Below are positions 6,013 to 11,242 of a DNA stretch of 11,242 nucleotides, piece by piece. Both the position numbers and the translations under genes were made by a program. Source of the stretch: Acidaminococcaceae bacterium (GTDB taxonomy: Bacteria; Bacillota; Negativicutes; Acidaminococcales; Acidaminococcaceae); assembly GCA_022653215.1 (NCBI GenBank), contig JALCSJ010000063.1, forward strand, positions 1 through 11,242, written 5' to 3'. The first letter of the stretch is position 1. The number at the start of each line of letters is the position of its first letter. Under the pieces are notes generated by a model, which was given only the letters and a program-made list of their open reading frames with translations, did not search any database and was not told where the DNA came from.

Positions 6013-6855
6013 ATGGCAGTTAAAGTGCAAGGTATGAAGTTTAGCGTTTGTGCCGTAGACAGGAACCTGCCGGTAGCAGTGCCATTTCCCTTGCGGGGCA
6101 AGAGCTATGAAGAATGCGCTGCAACAGCAGCAAGATTAGGTTTTAATGGTATTGAACTTCAAGTACAAAATCCCGTAGAATATAAGGGAAGAAAATTACG
6201 CCGGATGCTGGATAGCTATGGCATAAAAGCATCTGCCGTAACAACTGGATTGGCCTATACCTATGAAGGAATGAGCATGGTTCATCCTGATAAAAAAATC
6301 CGACAGGCTACAGTGGAACGTTTGAAACGGCAACTGGACCTAGCCAGGGAACTAGATTCGCAAATCCTGATTGGCTTTCTCAGAGGCCGGAAAGCACCGG
6401 AAGACAGTGCAGCAAAATACGAAGACATTTTAACGGAAAGCGTTAGACAGGTTTTGGATTATGCGGAAGAAATTCAGACTCCTATGGTGATGGAACAGAT
6501 TAATCATCTGGATGGAGACGTGTTCTGCTCTACAGAACGAACTATGACGTTTTTGGAGAAATTCAACTCTCCTTGGCTGGTATATAATGGAGATACATAT
6601 CATATGGCAATGGAAGATATTGACATTGAGGCAGCCATTAGACGTTCTATGAGCAAGTTAGTTCTGTTTCATGTTTCTGATGTAGGAAGAAGTTTTCCTG
6701 ACGGCAAACATTTCAACTTTCCTTTAGCGGCAAAAGTATTGAAAGAATGCAGCTATCATAAATGGGTAAGCATTGAATATAAGCCACTGCCGGATAGCGA
6801 AAGAGCTTGCCGTAAAGGCATCGATTTTTTAAAGAAAAATTTCGGGACAAAATAA
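6013..6855 (+). CDS. Sugar isomerase/epimerase, ketose 3-epimerase-like TIM barrel
   Basis: 280-residue cytoplasmic enzyme of the xylose-isomerase-like TIM-barrel superfamily. The expected divalent-metal ligands are Glu161 (VMEQINH), Asp194 (GDTYHM), His220 (FHVSD) and Glu255 (IEYKP). Their spacing of 33, 26 and 35 residues equals that of D-tagatose/D-psicose 3-epimerases (Glu152, Asp185, His211, Glu246 in the Pseudomonas cichorii enzyme). His197 and Arg226 also fall where those enzymes bind substrate; the second glutamate there is replaced by Asp167. This supports C3 epimerisation or related keto-sugar chemistry, but the substrate is unknown. I use the ATG at 6013, preceded by AGGTGG at 6001-6006. 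Earlier in-frame codons lie inside the promoter. It is the first gene of the operon, 12 bases before the next. Confidence 0.88.
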   Translation: MAVKVQGMKFSVCAVDRNLPVAVPFPLRGKSYEECAATAARLGFNGIELQVQNPVEYKGRKLRRMLDSYGIKASAVTTGLAYTYEGMSMVHPDKKIRQATVERLKRQLDLARELDSQILIGFLRGRKAPEDSAAKYEDILTESVRQVLDYAEEIQTPMVMEQINHLDGDVFCSTERTMTFLEKFNSPWLVYNGDTYHMAMEDIDIEAAIRRSMSKLVLFHVSDVGRSFPDGKHFNFPLAAKVLKECSYHKWVSIEYKPLPDSERACRKGIDFLKKNFGTK

Positions 6856-6867
6856 AGGAGGAAAATT

Positions 6868-7521
6868 ATGAGCGTAGAAAAATTGACTTTTGCTGAACCT
6901 TTTTTCACGGTTTTGTATGTAGAGAAAGAAGAAAAATTTAGTGTGGAACCTATGAGTCTGGTTATTAATTTGGCCCATAAAGCTAATCAGCCTTTATATG
7001 TACGAGACATGCCCGTAGCACCATTAAAAGCTACTGTGGTGGCAGGAGTAGAGCTTACCCATGTGGAAAAAGCCCTAGTGTTTTTAGATTATGCTAAATT
7101 AAATTTGAAAGACAAAACTACAACAGAAAAAATCAAAACAAACTGGCGTAGCCTCTATCAATGCTCTGGGCAGGAAAGACACAAAGGTCTGCCTTACTAC
7201 AAATCACCTAAAGTTAGAGTAGGAGGCGACACAGAGTTTAATGTGTGCTATGTAGATGCCTATAATTATCCATCAGGCCCCCATCGGGAGCATGACAGAA
7301 ACTTTGACGAAGTACATGCCCAAATACTGGGTATGGGCATGATGCAGAAAGTAGAATCCAAAGAATGGGAACAGGATCGTAAAATAAAAGTTTATCAGGA
7401 ATTTATTATGGCACCGGGCATAATTCACGATAAGTTTTATAATAAAAAGGGAGAATATCCCTGGCATCAATATTGCAGCATAACCCCATGCGTGTATTTA
7501 CCTATAGAAATAGACCGTTAA
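6868..7521 (+). CDS. Uncharacterised cupin-like protein of the sugar operon
   Basis: 217-residue soluble protein that I do not recognise as a named family. Its C-terminal half looks like a cupin metal site. The segment GPHREHDRNFDEVHAQILG (137-155) offers His139, His142, Glu148 and His150, with the E-x6-G spacing of cupin motif 1. MAPGIIHDKFYN (181-192) resembles cupin motif 2 with His187. The N-terminal half (1-110) is beta-rich, with a PLYVRDMPVAPLK segment (42-54), and may be a second, degenerate barrel. It has no signal peptide or membrane segment. It lies 12 bases after the first TIM-barrel gene, behind AAAGGAGG (6854-6861), and 17 bases before the oxidoreductase. By position it could be an isomerase, a lactone-handling enzyme or an accessory subunit for a sugar intermediate. 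Cupin folds are versatile, so no reaction is claimed. Confidence 0.8.
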   Translation: MSVEKLTFAEPFFTVLYVEKEEKFSVEPMSLVINLAHKANQPLYVRDMPVAPLKATVVAGVELTHVEKALVFLDYAKLNLKDKTTTEKIKTNWRSLYQCSGQERHKGLPYYKSPKVRVGGDTEFNVCYVDAYNYPSGPHREHDRNFDEVHAQILGMGMMQKVESKEWEQDRKIKVYQEFIMAPGIIHDKFYNKKGEYPWHQYCSITPCVYLPIEIDR

Positions 7522-7538
7522 CAAAGGAGAGACATATC

Positions 7539-8726
7539 ATGAAGAAAAAAATTCTAAAGCCTGTAGTGATTGGTATTGTTGGAACTGGTTATGGCTCTGA
7601 GCTGCATGGTAACGGTTATACCAATATGGTAGGAGTACCTGTGAAATTAAAGACTGTATGCGGTGGTTCCAATCTGGCCAAAGCCGAAAAAATCAAAGAA
7701 AAATATGGTTACGAAAAAGCTACACTCAACTATATGGAAATCATTAATGATCCGGAAATTAACGTGGTGGATATTGCTGTTAATCAAGATTTACATATTC
7801 CTATTGCTCTTGCTGCCATGCGGGCGGGAAAAGATGTTATTTGCGAAAAACCCTTGACCGGTTATGTTGGCAATGGGGACGATAATATAGGCAATACTGT
7901 GCCTAAATCTGTAATGTATGATGCAGTGCTGAAACAAATGGACGAATTAAAACAGGTTATTAAAGAAACAGGACGCAAATTCATGTATGCAGAAAACACG
8001 GTTTATGCTACTCCTGTGCAAAAGGCCGCCGAAATTCTGAGAGCAAAGAAATCTAAAATCATGCTTATGACCAGTGAAAATACTTTGATAGGTTCTAGCT
8101 CTGACAAGGCAGGTCACTGGAAAAATATTGGCGGCGGTACCATGATGCGAAACGGTATTCATGGTTTAACAGGTATGCTGTGGCTTAAACAAGTGGAAGC
8201 TAAAGCTAGGGGCGAGAAAATATCTATAACTAGTGTAGTGGCGGATATGGGTAGACAGTCTAACGCAGTAAATAAGGAAAAACATCGCTATGTTAATGCC
8301 CGCCCTGTAGATGTGGAAGATATGGCACTGGTGTCAGTAAGCTTTTCCGACGGAACAAAATGTATTGCTATGTGCAGCGATGCTGTATTAGGTGGCTCCC
8401 GCAATACGGTTAATATTTACGGCAGCGATGGTACTATGTTCTGCAATCTGAATCCCTGCGATATTCTAAACACTTATTTCATGGATGAAGAAGGATTGGA
8501 TGATGTTTATATTTCTGAAATGCTGCCTCAGAAAACAGGCTGGAACGAAGTGTTTGTTTCTGATGAAGTTATCAGAGGTTATACCGGAGAATTAAAAAAC
8601 TTTGTTGAAAGCGTAGCCTATGACCAAGAGCCGGACTCGGATTTTGACTTGGCTTATACTGTGATGAAAGTTATTTACGCTGCTTATAGATCTGCCGAAG
8701 AAGGCAAGCGCATTGATTTGGCATAA
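7539..8726 (+). CDS. Gfo/Idh/MocA-family oxidoreductase
   Basis: 395-residue NAD(P)-dependent oxidoreductase, probably acting on a hydroxyl of a sugar, cyclitol or glycoside. The N-terminal Rossmann fold starts with VVIGIVGTGYGSELH (9-23), and the conserved EKP motif is CEKPLTGYVG (102-111) with Lys104 as the usual catalytic lysine. The substrate domain motif reads GGGTMMRNGIHGL (198-210): His208 is kept, but Arg204 stands where many members have Asp. An insertion near 112-127 (NGDDNIGNTVPKSVMY) lengthens it beyond the usual 330-370 residues. The ATG at 7539 follows AAAGGAG at 7523-7529; an upstream extension would overlap the previous gene. It is the third gene of the operon, and its product would probably be a keto-sugar handled by the flanking TIM barrels. 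Confidence 0.92.
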   Translation: MKKKILKPVVIGIVGTGYGSELHGNGYTNMVGVPVKLKTVCGGSNLAKAEKIKEKYGYEKATLNYMEIINDPEINVVDIAVNQDLHIPIALAAMRAGKDVICEKPLTGYVGNGDDNIGNTVPKSVMYDAVLKQMDELKQVIKETGRKFMYAENTVYATPVQKAAEILRAKKSKIMLMTSENTLIGSSSDKAGHWKNIGGGTMMRNGIHGLTGMLWLKQVEAKARGEKISITSVVADMGRQSNAVNKEKHRYVNARPVDVEDMALVSVSFSDGTKCIAMCSDAVLGGSRNTVNIYGSDGTMFCNLNPCDILNTYFMDEEGLDDVYISEMLPQKTGWNEVFVSDEVIRGYTGELKNFVESVAYDQEPDSDFDLAYTVMKVIYAAYRSAEEGKRIDLA

Positions 8727-8739
8727 AGGGAGAGAAGAA

Positions 8740-9561
8740 ATGACGCGAAAATATTCATTAGCCCATTTGGGCTTTCTGAACCTTACACCTCCCCAAATGC
8801 TTTACCTGGCTAAAGGGGCAGGTTATGATTACGTAGGTGTGAGAACTATTCTCCAAGGAGTTAAGGGAGAAGTTGACTATGATTTATATAAAAACACCCG
8901 GCTTTTTGACCTGACTAAACAAGCCATGGAAGACACGGGTATTGGTATTCACGATATAGAATTGGCAAAGATTGATACAGGAACAGATGTGAGAAAATAT
9001 GAGCCCGCTTTTGAAGCTGCGGCTAAATTGGGAGTCCATCACGTAATCAGCAGTATTTGGACAGAAGACGAGGCCTTTGCTTTTGAGCAGTTTGACCGGC
9101 TATGTGCCATAGCTGCCCAATATGATATTAATGTTGCCATGGAACCGGTAAGCTTTGCGCCTTTGCACTATTTGCAGTCAACCTTGGAACTGATAAAAAA
9201 AGTGAACAGACCTAATGCCAAGCTTTTAGTAGATACCTTACATTTTCACATGGCAAGGATTTCTTTAGAGGAATTGGCAGAGGTACCAAAAGAACTTTTG
9301 GATTTTGCCCATATTTGTGATGGGCCTTCCCAGATTCCTGCTGATAAAGCCGGATTGATTCACTATGCCAGAGACGAGCGTTTCTATGCAGGCGAAGGAG
9401 CAATTGACATTGCTTCTATGGTAAAATGCCTGCGCTCTGATACGGTGTTGTCTTTGGAATTGCCTCACACTCGGAGAATTTCCGACCTGGGACATTTTGA
9501 ACATGCAAGACGTTGCCTGGCTACATGTAAAACCTACCTTGGACAACATGGTGTAGAGTAA
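8740..9561 (+). CDS. Second TIM-barrel sugar isomerase/epimerase-like enzyme (IolE/AsbF-type)
   Basis: 273-residue xylose-isomerase-like TIM barrel, last gene of the operon and divergent in sequence from the first barrel. Probable metal ligands are Glu135 (AMEPVSF), Asp165 with nearby His168 (DTLHFH), His191 (HICDGP) and Glu240 (LELPH). The HICDGP motif followed by the RDER...GEGAID segment (211-223) is the layout seen in inosose dehydratase-like and 3-dehydroshikimate dehydratase-like members, which catalyse dehydration or beta-elimination rather than simple epimerisation. The exact reaction cannot be read here. The start ATG at 8740 is preceded by GGGAGAG (8728-8734), 13 bases after the oxidoreductase stop. 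An in-frame extension to 8713 would overlap that gene and lacks a proper start. A long hairpin at 9600-9663 ends the operon. Confidence 0.88.
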   Translation: MTRKYSLAHLGFLNLTPPQMLYLAKGAGYDYVGVRTILQGVKGEVDYDLYKNTRLFDLTKQAMEDTGIGIHDIELAKIDTGTDVRKYEPAFEAAAKLGVHHVISSIWTEDEAFAFEQFDRLCAIAAQYDINVAMEPVSFAPLHYLQSTLELIKKVNRPNAKLLVDTLHFHMARISLEELAEVPKELLDFAHICDGPSQIPADKAGLIHYARDERFYAGEGAIDIASMVKCLRSDTVLSLELPHTRRISDLGHFEHARRCLATCKTYLGQHGVE

Positions 9562-9599
9562 AAATATAATATTTCATTAAAAGTCTGAAAGTAAATTCA

Positions 9600-9663
9600 A
9601 AAGAGCTATAACGCGATGACAAATTGAAGTGCAGATCAATTAATCATTGTGTTATAGCTCTTT
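9600..9663. terminator. Long hairpin between convergent genes, probable bidirectional terminator
   Basis: Two 20-base arms (9600-9619 and 9644-9663) pair completely in RNA, counting two G-U pairs. They begin AAAGAGCTATAAC and end GTTATAGCTCTTT. A second stem nested inside, AATTGA (9622-9627) with TCAATT (9636-9641), leaves a symmetric 2x2 internal loop. It lies between the sugar operon and the convergent aroD gene and can serve both strands. The U-tracts are short and interrupted, so termination is likely rather than certain. Confidence 0.72.
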
Positions 9664-9704
9664 AGCTTTTGAAGTAATATGGAGAATGTAAAATTTGTTT
9701 TAAC

Positions 9705-10460
9705 TTATGCTAAGCTCTTTAGGAAAATGGAGAGCTGGTTAGCAGGAAGCTGACCGGGAGCAGAAGCTTTACCGGCCGTACCGAAAGTAACGTCGGAACC
9801 GAAAACCTGTCCGCAAATACGGCTGATTACACCCATTTTGCCCATACTCATGGTAATAACAGGAGTTTCATTGTGATCTTCCTTCATCGTGAGAGTAGCA
9901 TCCAGCAAGGTTAAAACATCACGCTCGGATTGAGGCATAACGGCAAATTTAACAATATCTGCCCCTAAATCCTGCATTTGACAAAGATTGCCTACAATAA
10001 CTTCTTTGTCCGGAGTGGCTACCATGTTATGACGGGAAACGATGACCTTAACACCGAAGTTGTGAGCAGCTTTGACAACCTGTTTGACCACGCTTTCCCC
10101 ACGGGATAATTCAATATCCACTATGTCAATCAAACCGCTTTCAATTACAGCTAAATTTAAATCGGTGTAATCTTTCGTGTCAATTTCTTTCATGCCCATT
10201 TCCACGCTGGTACGCATAGTAAAAAGAATGGGTGAATTGCTTAACTGGTCCCGGAACAAAGTCATGGGTTTTATTCTTACCTCAGGGTCCTCAACATTGT
10301 CGTAGAAATCGCAGCGCCATTCTACAAAATCATAGGGTGTGTTCTGAATTACCCGTACGGATTTTTTTACACCTTCAATATCTGAATCGGTAATAGGAAT
10401 ACAAATTTTCGGTAAACCTTCACCAATTTTAACATTCTTAATTTTTACAACTCTACTCAT
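9705..10460 (-). CDS. aroD: 3-dehydroquinate dehydratase, type I
   Basis: 251-residue cytoplasmic type I dehydroquinase, which dehydrates 3-dehydroquinate to 3-dehydroshikimate through a Schiff base. Expected active-site residues are present: Glu47 and Arg49 in VEWRCDF, Arg83 and Glu87 in TMRTSVEMG, catalytic His144 in SRHN, Schiff-base Lys171 in IVKFAVMPQ, Arg214 in VISR, and Gln238 near APGQLPANQL. Length matches the family (about 250). The SRHNM motif replaces the common SYHDF, but His is in register. The ATG at 10460 has AAAGGAG 9 bases upstream. A TTG-started extension to 10517 would begin upstream of the predicted transcription start, so I reject it. It has its own promoter at 10519-10547. 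No other shikimate-pathway genes are nearby, so either aromatic biosynthesis or quinate use is possible. Confidence 0.95.
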   Translation of the reverse strand: MSRVVKIKNVKIGEGLPKICIPITDSDIEGVKKSVRVIQNTPYDFVEWRCDFYDNVEDPEVRIKPMTLFRDQLSNSPILFTMRTSVEMGMKEIDTKDYTDLNLAVIESGLIDIVDIELSRGESVVKQVVKAAHNFGVKVIVSRHNMVATPDKEVIVGNLCQMQDLGADIVKFAVMPQSERDVLTLLDATLTMKEDHNETPVITMSMGKMGVISRICGQVFGSDVTFGTAGKASAPGQLPANQLSIFLKSLA

Positions 10461-10518
10461 AATAACAGACTCCTTTACCCCTAATTGTAAACTTTTCTCG
10501 AAAAAGATACTTTTCAAT

Positions 10519-10547
10519 AGAATATAATTTTATGGCACCAATGTCAA
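10519..10547 (-). promoter_or_regulatory. Promoter of aroD
   Basis: On the minus strand, a perfect TTGACA (10547-10542), a 17-base spacer and TATTCT (10524-10519). Transcription would start near 10512, leaving about 50 bases of leader to the ATG at 10460. It lies right after the thioesterase stop codon, so aroD can be transcribed independently as well as by read-through. Confidence 0.8.
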
Positions 10548-10564
10548 GGAAAAGTTATATTATT

Positions 10565-10966
10565 CTACTTGTCTACGCAGAAGAAGGTGAACTCACCTTC
10601 GGCCAGGGTTTTGTCTGATGTTTCTGTTTTTACTACAGTACGGATAACTGTCACGGTTTTACCACGTTTTACCAGGCTGCTTTCTGCTATCAGGACTTTG
10701 GCATCTCTGCCGTCTCTTAAATAGCGGAAAGTGCTGTTCAAAGTAACAAAAGTGTGACCGGTGCTTCTGGCCAAAAGACCTGCAGCGCAGTCGCCCATTA
10801 AATACAAAAATCCGCCGTGAATGCCGCCCATAGCATTTAAACTGGCAGAATTAATTTCTCCTCTAACTTTAGCCCGCTCGTCAGATAAGAAAATGCCTTT
10901 AATATTATTGTGAATCATAAATAAATTCTTTTCATTGGCGAAAGCCATTTGCTCCTCGTGGTTCAT
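10565..10966 (-). CDS. PaaI-family hotdog-fold thioesterase
   Basis: 133-residue cytoplasmic acyl-CoA thioesterase of the PaaI/YdiI type. The family signature is clear: NAMGGIHGGFLYLMGDCAAGL (44-64), with Asn44, the HGG turn at His50, and catalytic Asp59 at the start of the central helix. The beta-strands of the hotdog fold follow (VTLNSTFRYLRDGR 74-87, VLIAESSLVKRGKTVTVIRTVVK 91-113). Length is typical. AAGGAG sits 9 bases before the ATG at 10966. It precedes aroD on the same strand by 104 bases, with a separate aroD promoter between, so a functional link to aroD is not required. The acyl-CoA substrate cannot be told from sequence; phenylacetyl- or hydroxyphenylacetyl-CoA housekeeping is a common family role. 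Confidence 0.92.
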   Translation of the reverse strand: MNHEEQMAFANEKNLFMIHNNIKGIFLSDERAKVRGEINSASLNAMGGIHGGFLYLMGDCAAGLLARSTGHTFVTLNSTFRYLRDGRDAKVLIAESSLVKRGKTVTVIRTVVKTETSDKTLAEGEFTFFCVDK

Positions 10967-11039
10967 ATGTACACACTCCTTCTGTATTTACTCTATATTT
11001 TAACAAAAGACAATACAAAATAAAAGAGCCTTTTCCCCA

Positions 11040-11061
11040 TTGGTGCCAGGCACTTTTGGCG
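11040..11061. repeat. REP-like short palindrome
   Basis: GTGCCAGGCAC (11043-11053) is a perfect 11-base palindrome around a central A, set in TTGGTGCCAGGCAC followed by TTTTGGCG. I recall very similar GGTGCCAGGCACC strings as dispersed intergenic repeats in several Bacillota, sometimes linked to REP-associated Y1 transposases. Only one copy is in this window, so the repeat status is inferred. Confidence 0.5.
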
Positions 11062-11123
11062 ACGCATGGAGTCACAGAAAAAGATGAAAAGAACTGGCGG
11101 ATAATATTGGCAGGAGCATAGAG

Positions 11124-11242
11124 CAGGTTGGCTAATTTGCTACGCTACTGAGCCGTAAACGAAGTGGATATCGGTTCGTAGCACTTATAGCGGGCCGATA
11201 TCCACATGAGTCGGCGACAGTAGCGAGAAAATTCACAACCTG
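11124..11242. repeat. Large multi-arm inverted-repeat element at the window edge
   Basis: A non-coding element of at least 119 bases. Outer arms CAGGTTG (11124-11130) and CAACCTG (11236-11242) enclose further paired arms: AATTT with AAATT, CGCTACTG (11143-11150) with CAGTAGCG (11218-11225), and GCCG (11152-11155) with CGGC (11212-11215). An inner hairpin has a perfect 11-bp stem, GTGGATATCGG (11164-11174) with CCGATATCCAC (11195-11205), around a 20-base loop. The arms end exactly at the window end, so the element may continue. It is unlike the 98-bp repeat in sequence. It may be a structured RNA or a palindromic mobile element. Confidence 0.75.

Noticed and set aside
7473..7538. N-terminal extension of the Gfo/Idh oxidoreductase
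   Set aside because: It overlaps the end of the cupin-like gene and precedes the AAAGGAG that serves the ATG at 7539; the Rossmann strand begins right after that ATG.
10461..10517. TTG-started extension of aroD
   Set aside because: It would begin upstream of the predicted transcription start, and the ATG at 10460 has a strong ribosome site and gives the normal family length.
9705..10966. aroD and thioesterase as part of the sugar operon pathway
   Set aside because: They are convergent to it, separated by a long hairpin, and have their own signals. A link through dehydroshikimate chemistry is conceivable given the AsbF-like barrel, but the sequence does not support it.
1..11242. CRISPR array, tRNA or rRNA genes, integrase or transposase genes
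   Set aside because: No regularly spaced short repeats, no cloverleaf with CCA end, no rRNA-like sequence and no recombinase or transposase frame were seen on either strand.

Overview
The window looks like a chromosomal stretch of a low-GC, anaerobic-type member of the Bacillota, possibly a Negativicute or Clostridium-like lineage. Every gene has a strong AGGAGG-type ribosome binding site. The promoters are textbook sigma-A boxes with 17-bp spacers, intrinsic terminators separate the units, and coding sequence is A/T-rich. The genus assignment is inference: no rRNA or other marker gene is present.

Layout. (1) Bases 1-2016: a single gene for a CoA-acylating aldehyde dehydrogenase, closest by motif memory to sulfoacetaldehyde dehydrogenase (SauS). 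Two direct copies of a 98-bp structured repeat bracket it, and it has its own terminator. (2) 2051-4160: a two-gene operon of a MoxR-type AAA+ ATPase and a CoxE-like VWA protein, with promoter and terminator. (3) 4174-5052: a type IV toxin-antitoxin relic. The AbiEi-like antitoxin is intact behind a palindrome-bearing promoter, but only about 18 codons of the AbiEii toxin remain. (4) 5045-9663: a GntR/FCD regulator divergent from a four-gene operon. The operon encodes a ketose-epimerase-like TIM barrel, an unrecognised cupin-like protein, a Gfo/Idh/MocA oxidoreductase and a second TIM-barrel isomerase/dehydratase-like enzyme. The divergent promoters are studded with repeats of a TTTGTGATATT-type motif. 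A long hairpin closes the operon. (5) 9705-10966, minus strand: type I 3-dehydroquinate dehydratase (aroD), with its own promoter, downstream of a PaaI-type thioesterase. (6) 11040-11242: a short REP-like palindrome, then a large multi-arm inverted-repeat element running to the window edge.

How it fits together. The most interesting unit is the regulator plus four-gene operon. It has the parts list of a sugar, cyclitol or glycoside pathway that works by transient oxidation: an NAD(P)-dependent oxidoreductase, two metal-dependent TIM barrels for epimerisation or elimination, and a cupin. The same general parts occur in inositol (Iol), YcjR/YcjS and Dgp/Car C-glycoside systems. It lacks a transporter, kinase or aldolase, so the substrate cannot be read from this window. 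The other unusual elements are the two kinds of large structured intergenic repeat and the decayed AbiE locus.
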